Assembly: GCA_016708825.1 (NCBI GenBank)
Contig: JADJEZ010000004.1
Coordinates: forward strand, 124,001-188,000
Direction of reading: 5' to 3'
DNA length: 64,000 bases
Source of the DNA: Betaproteobacteria bacterium
GTDB taxonomy: Bacteria; Pseudomonadota; Gammaproteobacteria; Burkholderiales; Usitatibacteraceae
The translations under genes and the position numbers were made by a program. This document shows positions 40,128-47,894 of this stretch, piece after piece (position 1 is the first letter of the stretch; each line of letters begins with the position of its first letter). The notes under the pieces are model-generated. The model saw nothing but the letters and a program-made list of their open reading frames with translations. It searched no databases and was not told the origin of the DNA.

Positions 40128-41015
40128 ATGTTTCCCACCCTCGAGCAGTTCGTCGGCAACACGCCCCTCGTGCGCCTGCAGCGGATCCCCGGGAACACCA
40201 GCAACGTGATCCTCGCCAAGCTCGAGGGAAACAACCCGGCGGGATCGGTCAAGGACAGGCCGGCGCTCGCGATGGTCCTGGGCGCGGAGCGCCGCGGGGA
40301 GATCAAGCCCGGCGACACCCTGATCGAGGCGACCAGCGGCAACACGGGCATCGCGCTTGCGATGGCCGCGGCGATGCGCGGCTACCGGATGGTCCTGGTG
40401 ATGCCCGAGCACCTCTCGGTCGAGCGCCGCCAGACCATGGCCGCCTTCGGCGCGCGCTTCGTCCTGACGGCGGAGAAGGGCGGCATGGAACTCGCGCGCG
40501 ACACCGCCGAGCGCATGCGCGACGCGGGCGAGGGCGTGATCCTCGACCAGTTCGCGAACCCCGACAACCCGCTCGCCCACTACACGGGCACCGGCCCCGA
40601 GATCTGGCGCGACACGCAGGGCCGGATCACGCACTTCGTGGCGACGATGGGCACGACCGGCACCATCATGGGCGTCTCGCGCTTCCTCAAGGAGCAGAAC
40701 CCGGCCATCGAGGTGGTGGGCGTGCACCCGGCGCCCGGGGCCAGCGTGCCGGGCATCCGCAAGTGGCCCGAGGCGTACCAGCCGCGCATCTACGACCGCG
40801 CCCGGGTCGACCGCATCATCGAAGTCTCGCAGCCGGAGAGCGAGGAGATGGCGCGACGCCTCGCGGCCGAGGAGGGGATCTTCGCGGGCATCTCCTCCGG
40901 CGGCGGGCTCGCGGCGGCGCTCCAGGTGAGCGCGGAGGCGAAGGATGCGGTGATCGTGCACATCGTCTGCGACCGCGGCGACCGCTACCTCTCGACCGGG
41001 GTCTTCCCGGCCTGA
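40128..41015 (+). CDS. cysM: cysteine synthase B
   Basis: A 295-residue PLP enzyme making cysteine (or S-sulfocysteine) from O-acetylserine. NNPAGSVKDRPA has the PLP lysine (Lys42), IEATSGNTGIALAMAAAM is the substrate loop, TMGTTGTIMGVSRFLKE binds the PLP phosphate, and GISSGGGLAAAL closes the site. KWPEAYQP is typical of CysM rather than CysK. The frame is intact right after the damaged comEA region. It converges with the MDR oxidoreductase. Confidence 0.95.
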   Translation: MFPTLEQFVGNTPLVRLQRIPGNTSNVILAKLEGNNPAGSVKDRPALAMVLGAERRGEIKPGDTLIEATSGNTGIALAMAAAMRGYRMVLVMPEHLSVERRQTMAAFGARFVLTAEKGGMELARDTAERMRDAGEGVILDQFANPDNPLAHYTGTGPEIWRDTQGRITHFVATMGTTGTIMGVSRFLKEQNPAIEVVGVHPAPGASVPGIRKWPEAYQPRIYDRARVDRIIEVSQPESEEMARRLAAEEGIFAGISSGGGLAAALQVSAEAKDAVIVHIVCDRGDRYLSTGVFPA

Positions 41016-41022
41016 GTCCCCC

Positions 41023-42020
41023 TCAGTCCACCCGGACGAGCTGCTTGCCGAGGTTCTCGCCCTTGAGCAGGCCGATGAAGGCGCGCGGTGCGGATTCGAG
41101 TCCTTCGGCGATCGTCTCCCGGTACTTCAGCCGCCCGGCGGCAACGTGACCCGCCAGCTCCCCCATCGCGCCGGGCCACAGGTCCATGCGGTCGCTCACG
41201 ATGAAGCCCTGCAGCCGCACCCGGTTCACGAGAAGCGAGAAGACGTTGCGGATCGGGATGTCGCGCCGCCGTAGCCGGATATGAGCCCGCACAGCGCGAT
41301 GCGCGCACCCGGGTTCACGCGGCGAAGCACGGTGTCGAGGATTTCTCCTCCGACGTTGTCGAAGTAGACGTCCACGCCGGCGGGGGCGGCGGCCTTGAGG
41401 GCGGCGTCGAGGCCGCCCGCCTTGTAGTCGACGCAGGCGTCGAAGCCCAGTTCCTGCACGACGTAGTCGCACTTGGCCGCTCCGCCCGCGATGCCCACGG
41501 TGCGGCACCCGGCGATCCGGGCGAGCTGCCCCGCCACGCTGCCGACTGCGCCGCTCGCGGAAGAGACGACGACCGTCTCGCCGGACTTGGGCGAGCCGAT
41601 CTGCCCGAGCCCCATCCACGCCGTGATGCCCGGCATGCCCGCGGCACCCAGCCACACGGTCTCCGGCAGTCGCGGATCGGGGAGCTTCACCAGTGCCTTC
41701 CCGTCGGAAACCGCGAAGCGCTGCCAGCCCTGCGTTCCGAGGACCTTGTCGCCCACCGTGAACTTCGGGTGCCGAGAGGCGACGACCTCGCCCACGGTGC
41801 CGCCCACCATCGTTTCGCCGATCTCCACGCGCGCGGCGTAGGACTTCCCCTCGTTCATGCGCCCGCGCATGTAGGGGTCGAGCGAGAGCCATTTCACCCG
41901 CACGAGGACTTCGCCCTCCGAGGGCGAGGGCAGGGCATCCTCGACGAGGCGGAAATGGGACAGCTCGACCTGGCCCGTCGGGCGCGAGGCCAGCACCACC
42001 TTCAGGTTCTTCTCTTCCAC
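41023..42020 (-). CDS. NADP-dependent MDR oxidoreductase (zinc-free, prostaglandin reductase-like), frameshifted
   Basis: A roughly 332-residue medium-chain dehydrogenase/reductase. RVKWLSLDPYMRGRM near the N-terminus is typical of the leukotriene B4 dehydrogenase/YncB/CurA group, which reduces alkenals and enones. The NADP fold reads VVVSSASGAVGSVAGQLA, then VYFDNVGGEILDTVL. After ALCGLISGYGG one base is missing (about 41266) and the other frame continues RDIPIRNVFSLLVNRVRLQG to the end LLKGENLGKQLVRVD. The likely start is GTG 42020 (VEEKNLKVVL). Substrate unknown. Confidence 0.82.
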
Positions 42021-42117
42021 GGCTCCCCCGGCTTTGCGCTGCGCACGCAATCGTTGCTAGTCTTGGGCTAGTCCCGACGATAACACCCGATCCCCGACGC
42101 CGCGCGATTCCCGGACC

Positions 42118-42891
42118 ATGACACCGATCCTCGTCTTCGACATCGAAACCGTTCCCGACGTGGCCGGCCTGCGCAGGCTCTGGGACCTCTCCCCCGAGGC
42201 CTCCGACGAGGCGGTCGTGGAACTCGCCTCGCAGCGCCGCCGCCAGGCGACCGGGAGCGATTTCCTGCAGTGCCACCTGCACCGCGTGGTGGCGATCTCC
42301 TGCGCCCTGCGGGACCGCGACGCCGTGCGCGTCTGGTCGCTGGGCGCGGCCGGCGACGACGAGGCGGAACTGGTCAGGCGCTTCTTCGACGGCATCGACA
42401 AGTACACCCCGCAGCTCGTCTCCTGGAACGGCAGCGGCTTCGACCTCCCCGTGCTCCACTATCGCGCGCTCTTCCACGGCATCGCGGCGCCGAAGTACTG
42501 GGACCTGGGCGAGGACGACCGCGACTTCAAGTGGAACAACTACATCTCCCGGTTCCACGCGCGGCACGTCGACCTCATGGATCTCCTCGCGGGCTACCAG
42601 AACCGCGCGTTCGCGCCGCTCACCGACATCGCGCAGCTCTGCGGGCTGCCCGGCAAGCTCGGCATGGACGGCTCGAAGGTGTGGCCGGCGTGGCGGGAAG
42701 GCAGGATCGAGGCCATCCGCGACTACTGCGAGACGGACGTCGCCAACACCTATCTCCTCTACCAGCGTTTCCAGTGCATGCGCGGTGCGCTCTCGGCCGC
42801 CGCCCACGACCATGAGATCGCCCTGTTCCGCGCATTCCTGGCAGAGCAGAAGGCGGAACACTGGAAGGAGTTCGCGGCCGCCTGGAAATAG
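42118..42891 (+). CDS. PolB-like 3'-5' exonuclease family protein
   Basis: A 257-residue DEDD-type nuclease. Exo I is ILVFDIETVPDVAG, Exo II is QLVSWNGSGFDLPVLHYRA, and Exo III is IRDYCETDVANTYLLY. The family is the predicted 3'-5' exonuclease related to the PolB proofreading domain; stand-alone members have no well-known role, and trimming of RNA or DNA ends is assumed. All acidic residues are present, so it should be active. It diverges from the MDR gene across about 97 bp. Confidence 0.85.
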   Translation: MTPILVFDIETVPDVAGLRRLWDLSPEASDEAVVELASQRRRQATGSDFLQCHLHRVVAISCALRDRDAVRVWSLGAAGDDEAELVRRFFDGIDKYTPQLVSWNGSGFDLPVLHYRALFHGIAAPKYWDLGEDDRDFKWNNYISRFHARHVDLMDLLAGYQNRAFAPLTDIAQLCGLPGKLGMDGSKVWPAWREGRIEAIRDYCETDVANTYLLYQRFQCMRGALSAAAHDHEIALFRAFLAEQKAEHWKEFAAAWK

Positions 42892-42901
42892 GGGAGCTTC
42901 C

Positions 42902-44077
42902 CTACAAGGCGGGCTTGCGGAAGGGCGAGCGCTCGTTCAGCTCGTCCAGGTACATCGAGACGCCGGCGCCTTCGCGCGCCAGGAAGTCGTCCACCGCCCG
43001 CGCGAACGCCGGGTGGGCCAGCCAGTGGAAGGAGCTGGTCTTCTCCGGCAGGAACCCGCGCGAGTGCTTGTGCTCGCCCTGCGCCCCGCCCTCGACAAGG
43101 GCGATGCCGCGCTCGATCGCGAACTCGATCGCCTGGTAGTAGCACGCCTCGAAGTGCAGGCCGGGGACGAACTCGACGGCGCCCCAGTAGCGGCCGTAGA
43201 GGGTTTCAGGGGAGAAGAGGTCCATCGCGGCGGCGATCGGCGCCCCTTCGCGCTCGGCGATCACCAGCAGCACGTTGTCGGGCATGCGCTGCGCGAGCAT
43301 CCCGAAGAACTCCCGCGTGAGGTAGGGAGTCGAGCGGTGCTCGCGGTAGGTGCGCCGGTAGCAGGCCGCGAAGAAATCCCAGTCCGCCTCGCTCGCCTCC
43401 CGCCCCGTCGCCCGGCGCAGCACCACGCCCGACTCCGCAAGCTTGCGCCGCTCCTGGCGGATCTTCTTGCGCTTCTCCTGCGACAGCGCGGCGAGGAAAT
43501 CGTCGAACGTCCGGTATCCGGCGTTGCGCCAGTGGAACTGCACGCCGGTGCGCTCGAGGAAGCCCGCGCCGCGAAGGACCGCGGCATCGGCCGGGCCGGG
43601 GAACAGCACGTGCACCGACGATGCTTCCTCCTGCCGGGCGAGGTCCAGGAGCGCCTGCGCGAGCACCGCGCGCACGGCATCGGTTCGCGCAAGGAGCCGC
43701 GGTCCCGTCGCCGGGGTGAACGGGACGGCCGCGAGGAGCTTCGGGTAGTAGGCGAGGCCGTGGCGCTCGTAGGCATCGGCCCAGGCCCAGTCGAACACGT
43801 ACTCGCCGTAGGAATGGGATTTCGCATAGAGGGGCACCGCGCCCGCGAGTTCGCCGCCCTCCCGCAGGATCAGGTAGCGCGGCGACCAGCCCGTGTCGGG
43901 AGAGGCGCATCCCGAGCGGTGCAGGCTGTCCAGGAACGCATGGGAGAGCGTCGGGTTGCCGCCGTGGAGCCGGTCCCACGCCGCTGCGGGAATGGCGTCG
44001 AGCGAGTCGACGAGTCGGGCAGGCTCGGGCAAGGGACGGCGGACTATAATGGCGAAACCCGATTCTATCCGTCCCAT
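42902..44077 (-). CDS. GNAT/FemAB-like acyltransferase family protein (DUF482)
   Basis: A 391-residue cytoplasmic protein of the peptidoglycan-related N-acyltransferase-like family: HAFLDSLHRSGCASPDTGW, AVPLYAKSHSYGEYVFDWAW, KRKKIRQERRKLAESGV, TPYLTREFFGML, and the C-terminal EGGAQGEHKHSRGFLP, which is highly typical of the family. Members are common in proteobacteria but their reaction is not settled. The start ATG 44077 is divergent from nadE (39 bp apart). The frame is open on toward 45.6 kb only because of GC-rich antisense reading through nadE. Confidence 0.85.
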   Translation of the reverse strand: MGRIESGFAIIVRRPLPEPARLVDSLDAIPAAAWDRLHGGNPTLSHAFLDSLHRSGCASPDTGWSPRYLILREGGELAGAVPLYAKSHSYGEYVFDWAWADAYERHGLAYYPKLLAAVPFTPATGPRLLARTDAVRAVLAQALLDLARQEEASSVHVLFPGPADAAVLRGAGFLERTGVQFHWRNAGYRTFDDFLAALSQEKRKKIRQERRKLAESGVVLRRATGREASEADWDFFAACYRRTYREHRSTPYLTREFFGMLAQRMPDNVLLVIAEREGAPIAAAMDLFSPETLYGRYWGAVEFVPGLHFEACYYQAIEFAIERGIALVEGGAQGEHKHSRGFLPEKTSSFHWLAHPAFARAVDDFLAREGAGVSMYLDELNERSPFRKPAL

Positions 44078-44116
44078 CGCCGCAGTCGCCGGCCTTCCGC
44101 ACGAAATCACTCCCCG

Positions 44117-45718
44117 ATGAAGATCGCCGTCGCCCAGATCAACACCACCGTGGGCGATTTCGCCGGCAACGCAGCGCGCATCCGTGCCGCCATCGACCAG
44201 GCGGTCGCGGCCGGCGCCGAGCTTGTCGTGACGCCCGAACTCGCCCTGTCCGGCTATCCCCCCGAGGACCTGCTCCTGCGCAACGACTTCTGCGACCAGT
44301 GCGCGCGCGAGCTTGCGGCGCTCGCGTCCTACGCGCCGGGGATCGCGGTCGTCGTGGGCCACCCGCACCGCGAGGGCCGCACGCGCTACAACGCCGCCTC
44401 GCTCCTGCGCGGCGGGGCGATCGAGGCCATCTACTTCAAGCAGTTCCTGCCCAACTACAACGTCTTCGACGAGAAGCGCTATTTCGCCACGGGCAATCGC
44501 GCCTGCGTATTCGAGGCCGGCGGTCGGCGGATCGCGATCACCATCTGCGAGGACCTGTGGTTCGCGCAACCCGCGGCCCAGGCGAAGGCCGAGGGCGCGG
44601 AGCTGCTCCTGTCGATCAACGCCTCTCCCTACCACCGCAACAAGCTCGCGGAGCGCTACCACGTCATGGGCACGCGCGTGAAGGAGACGCGCCTGCCGCT
44701 GCTCTACGTCCACTGGGTGGGTGGCCAGGACGAGCTCGTCTTCGACGGCGCGTCCTTCGCGTTTCACGCGGACGGGTCGCTGGGCTACCAGGGCGAGACG
44801 TTTCGCGAAGCCGTGGATCTCGTGGATTTCGAGGGCGATCGCATCACCGGCTCCATGGCGCCCCCGCTCACCGAGGAGGAGACCATCTACCGCGCGCTGG
44901 TGACCGGCGTGCGCGACTACGTCGAGAAGAACCGCTTCCCGGGCGTCCTCGTGGGACTCTCCGGCGGCGTCGATTCGGCGCTGGTCGCGGCCGTCTGCGC
45001 CGATGCGCTGGGGCCGGAACGCACCCACGCGGTGATGATGCCCTCGGACTACACCGCCGCGATGAGCGTCGAGGACGCGCGCGAGATGGCGGGCCTCATG
45101 GGGCTCGAGTACTCGGAGATCGCGATCCGGCCGGTGGTCGAGGCCTTTCGCGCCCAGCTCGCCGCCCCCTTCGCGGGCCTGCCGGAGGACGCCACGGAGG
45201 AAAACCTCCAGGCGCGCACCCGCGGCACGCTGCTCATGGCGCTGTCGAACAAGTTCGGCTGGCTCGTGGTGAGCACCGGCAACAAGAGCGAGATGGCGAC
45301 CGGCTACGCCACGCTCTACGGGGACATGGCCGGTGGCTACGCGCTCATCAAGGACGTCGTGAAGACACTGGTCTACCGGCTCGCCAACTGGCGCAATTCC
45401 CAGGGCCGCGTCATTCCGCAGCGGGTCATCGACCGCGCGCCCTCCGCGGAACTGCGCCCCGACCAGACCGACCAGGACACCCTGCCGCCCTATGAGGTCC
45501 TGGACGCCGTGGTCGAGCGCTACATGGAGCGCGACATGGACCCGGAGCTGATCGCGGGCCTGGGCTACGATGCCGAGGTCGTGCGCCGGGTGGTCCACCT
45601 GATCCGCGTGAACGAGTACAAGCGCCGCCAGGCGCCGCCGGGCGTGCGCATCACGCCACGGGGTTTTGGCAAGGACTGGCGCTATCCGATAACATCGGGA
45701 TTCAGACCAGGGGCCTGA
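44117..45718 (+). CDS. nadE: glutamine-dependent NAD+ synthetase
   Basis: A 533-residue two-domain enzyme. The N-terminal nitrilase-like glutaminase has VTPELALSGYPPEDLLL (Glu), FKQFLPNYNVFDEKRYF (Lys) and ITICEDLWF (nucleophile Cys). The C-terminal synthetase has LVGLSGGVDSALVAAV for ATP pyrophosphatase, STGNKSEMATGYATLYGDMA, and DRAPSAELRPDQTDQD. It amidates deamido-NAD using glutamine nitrogen. A TATAAT lies at 44045-44050 without a clear -35. glnB starts 5 bp after its stop, so the pair is surely co-transcribed. Confidence 0.95.
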   Translation: MKIAVAQINTTVGDFAGNAARIRAAIDQAVAAGAELVVTPELALSGYPPEDLLLRNDFCDQCARELAALASYAPGIAVVVGHPHREGRTRYNAASLLRGGAIEAIYFKQFLPNYNVFDEKRYFATGNRACVFEAGGRRIAITICEDLWFAQPAAQAKAEGAELLLSINASPYHRNKLAERYHVMGTRVKETRLPLLYVHWVGGQDELVFDGASFAFHADGSLGYQGETFREAVDLVDFEGDRITGSMAPPLTEEETIYRALVTGVRDYVEKNRFPGVLVGLSGGVDSALVAAVCADALGPERTHAVMMPSDYTAAMSVEDAREMAGLMGLEYSEIAIRPVVEAFRAQLAAPFAGLPEDATEENLQARTRGTLLMALSNKFGWLVVSTGNKSEMATGYATLYGDMAGGYALIKDVVKTLVYRLANWRNSQGRVIPQRVIDRAPSAELRPDQTDQDTLPPYEVLDAVVERYMERDMDPELIAGLGYDAEVVRRVVHLIRVNEYKRRQAPPGVRITPRGFGKDWRYPITSGFRPGA

Positions 45719-45723
45719 CTGCC

Positions 45724-46062
45724 ATGAAGAAGATCGAAGCCGTGATCAAGCCGTTCAAGCTGGACGAGGTGCGCGAAGCCCTTTCGGAAATCGGGGTGTC
45801 GGGGCTCACCGTGACCGAAGTGAAGGGGTTCGGACGGCAGAAGGGCCACACGGAACTCTACCGCGGCGCGGAGTACGTGGTCGACTTCCTGCCCAAGGTG
45901 AAGGTGGAAGTGGTGGTGGGCGACGCCATGGTGGAGAAGGCGATCGACGCGATCGTGAAGGCCGCGCGCACCGGCAAGATCGGGGACGGCAAGATCTTCG
46001 TCTGTGACGTCCCGCAAGTGGTTCGCATCCGCACCGGGGAGACCGGCGAGGAAGCGGTCTAG
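45724..46062 (+). CDS. glnB: nitrogen regulatory protein P-II
   Basis: A 112-residue trimeric signal protein: MKKIEAVIKPFKLDEVREAL, the T-loop RQKGHTELYRGAEYVVDF with Tyr51 as the uridylylation site, and the B-loop TGKIGDGKIFV. It reports glutamine, ATP/ADP and 2-oxoglutarate status to glutamine synthetase and NtrB. Coupling to nadE, a glutamine-consuming enzyme, makes physiological sense. GlnB versus GlnK cannot be settled, but there is no amtB beside it, which favours GlnB. Confidence 0.95.
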   Translation: MKKIEAVIKPFKLDEVREALSEIGVSGLTVTEVKGFGRQKGHTELYRGAEYVVDFLPKVKVEVVVGDAMVEKAIDAIVKAARTGKIGDGKIFVCDVPQVVRIRTGETGEEAV

Positions 46063-46119
46063 GCCGTCGGGGGCTTTCCTGCTATTCTTGGGCGATAACA
46101 AGTAGGGGGAGAATAACGA

Positions 46120-46257
46120 ATGCTGCTTGCCGCGTTCTACGTTTTCGCGATCGCCGCGATCATCCTGCACTACACGGGGCACCTGAAGCGGTACAACTGC
46201 GAGTGGGTCCTCATCGTCCTCGCGATCGCCGTCTTCCCCGCAGTTCTCTTCCTCTGA
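46120..46257 (+). CDS. small two-helix membrane protein, 45 residues
   Basis: ATG 46120 to TGA 46255-46257, preceded by AGGGGGAG (46103-46110) at good ribosome-binding distance. The product is two hydrophobic helices (MLLAAFYVFAIAAIILHY and WVLIVLAIAVFPAVLFL) around a short basic loop, TGHLKRYNCE. No family is recognised. It lies 57 bp after glnB and 22 bp before the convergent mtfA end. Base composition and the strong Shine-Dalgarno support translation; a role near the glnB signalling unit is only a guess. Confidence 0.6.
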   Translation: MLLAAFYVFAIAAIILHYTGHLKRYNCEWVLIVLAIAVFPAVLFL

Positions 46258-46279
46258 GCGGCCGCCGTCCCCGGCGCGC

Positions 46280-47089
46280 CTACGCTTCCTCGCCGAGGCG
46301 CGCCAGCGGGTCCTGGCGGTAGAACAGCCGAAGCTGCCCGTAGACCGCCGGATAGGCCGGTTCCAGCCACTCCGGCGTATCGAAGAACGCTTCCGACACC
46401 ACGGCAAAGAACTCGCCCGGATTCTCCGCGGCGTACGGATCGATCGGGAGCGCGTCGAGCGCCCGCCCGCCGTCCCGGCGAGCCGATCGTTCCGCCTCGT
46501 CCACTTTCCGGCAGAAGTCCGCGAAGGCCTCGCTGAAAGCCGCGCGCCAAGCGGAGAGCGCCATCCCGGCGTGCAGCGGCGGGCAGCCGTTCGGATCCCC
46601 GTTGCGCATGTCGAGCTTGTGCGCGAACTCGTGGATCACGACGTTGTAGCCGGCCACGCGCGCGTCCTCGTCGCTCGTCATCGCCACGTCCTCGTAGGAG
46701 AGGATCACGGGCCCGCCCAGCCAGGCCTCGCCGGCCATGGGCTCGTTCACGAGGTGCACCACGCCGGCCTCGTCGACGAACTCGCGCTCGGGGGCGAACT
46801 GCCCCGGGTAGACGATGATTTCGTGCCAGCCGTCGTACCAGTCGAGGCCCAGCTCGAGCACCAGGATCGAGGCCTGCGCCGCCACCTGGACCTGCATGAG
46901 CGGCGTGATATCGAGATCGTGGGTGCCGGAGAACTGCTTGCCCGACAGGAACGCCCCCGCGAGGAGACGCAGTCGCTCGTCGTCGGCGGCGGAAAACCCG
47001 CGCATGAACAGGTAAGGGGCCGTCGCGGACTCCCACAGCCCCTCGTCGATGGCGATCGGCTCCTCGCGCCTGCCCAGCCAGCCGAACAT
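46280..47089 (-). CDS. mtfA: MtfA-family zinc peptidase (M90)
   Basis: A 269-residue protein with the metallopeptidase helix VIHEFAHKLDMRNGDPNG (HExxH, about 151-155) and downstream DPYAAENPGEFFAVVSEAFF carrying the third ligand Glu. In E. coli MtfA binds the repressor Mlc and has aminopeptidase activity. The N-terminus MFGWLGRRE is typical. It is the last gene of the long minus-strand run, with its start 4 bp after the DUF2807 stop. Confidence 0.92.
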   Translation of the reverse strand: MFGWLGRREEPIAIDEGLWESATAPYLFMRGFSAADDERLRLLAGAFLSGKQFSGTHDLDITPLMQVQVAAQASILVLELGLDWYDGWHEIIVYPGQFAPEREFVDEAGVVHLVNEPMAGEAWLGGPVILSYEDVAMTSDEDARVAGYNVVIHEFAHKLDMRNGDPNGCPPLHAGMALSAWRAAFSEAFADFCRKVDEAERSARRDGGRALDALPIDPYAAENPGEFFAVVSEAFFDTPEWLEPAYPAVYGQLRLFYRQDPLARLGEEA

Positions 47090-47092
47090 GCC

Positions 47093-47836
47093 TCAGGGCG
47101 CGGGGCCGAGGCCCTTGAGGGATCCGGAGCCCGCGACCCGCTTCGTGACGGCGGGGTCTCCGTAGTAACGGATGTCGCCGCTGCCGGCGATGGAGACATC
47201 CAGCGATTCCCGCGCCCACACGGTCGCGTCGCCCGAGCCCGCGATGGAGATCTTCACGCGGCGCGACTCGAGGCGGCCGGCACGGACATCGCCGGCTCCC
47301 GCGATCCTGGCGGTCATCTCTCCCGCGCTTCCGGATACGCCGACATCGCCGCTGCCGGCGATGGAGACCTTGAGCGCTTCGACCTGGACCCTGGCGATCC
47401 GGACGTCGCCGGACCCGGCGACGGCGAGCGCGAGCGACGGCGCGCTGATCGCCTCGGACACGATGTCGCCGCTGCCCGTGACCGAGAGGGAATCGAAGGC
47501 GGGCCCGGTGACGAGGACGCGGATGGAGGAGCGCCCCATGACGTTCAACTTCCGCTTGAAGCGGATCCTGAGCGAGCGGCCCTCGACCGCCGTCTCGATC
47601 TCGGCCATGAGGTTGTCGTCGGCCTCGATCGACACGGACTCGGGCCCGCCCTGCCGAACCACGAGCGTGCCGGGGACCGCAAGCTCGACCCCCGTGAAGC
47701 CCGTGGCGGTGCGCGACTCGGTGATCACCTTGCCGGAGGCGACGATCGTGGTGGAGCCGAACAGCGCGCCGGCGGGGAGGGCGGCGCAGGCGGCGAGCAC
47801 TGCGGAGGCGGCGAGAATCGAGCGGCGGGCATTCAT
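47093..47836 (-). CDS. exported DUF2807 (GIN domain) protein
   Basis: A 247-residue protein with signal peptide MNARRSILAASAVLAACAAL, then a single-stranded beta-helix-like DUF2807 domain. The Gly-Ser-Gly-Asp turn recurs about seven times (TGSGDIVSEA, AGSGDVRIA, AGSGDVGVSG, AGAGDVRAG, AGSGDATVWA, AGSGDIRYYG), once per helical rung. This domain is also called a putative auto-transporter adhesin head; its role in proteobacteria is unknown. A possible lipobox (LAACAAL) could make it a lipoprotein. It lies between a sensor kinase and mtfA. Confidence 0.85.
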   Translation of the reverse strand: MNARRSILAASAVLAACAALPAGALFGSTTIVASGKVITESRTATGFTGVELAVPGTLVVRQGGPESVSIEADDNLMAEIETAVEGRSLRIRFKRKLNVMGRSSIRVLVTGPAFDSLSVTGSGDIVSEAISAPSLALAVAGSGDVRIARVQVEALKVSIAGSGDVGVSGSAGEMTARIAGAGDVRAGRLESRRVKISIAGSGDATVWARESLDVSIAGSGDIRYYGDPAVTKRVAGSGSLKGLGPAP

Positions 47837-47894
47837 GTCAGGGCTCCTGTGGGCGGCGGGTTCCCGTAGGACGGCCCGGGGACCGGAAACGGAT

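Noticed and set aside
41226..42861. Longer minus-strand frame extending the MDR gene to 42861
   Set aside because: The extension reads antisense through the exonuclease gene; conserved MDR sequence begins near the GTG at 42020.
42902..45598. 898-codon minus-strand frame covering nadE and the FemAB-like gene
   Set aside because: Only the last 391 codons, from ATG 44077, belong to the FemAB-like protein; the rest is the antisense of nadE.
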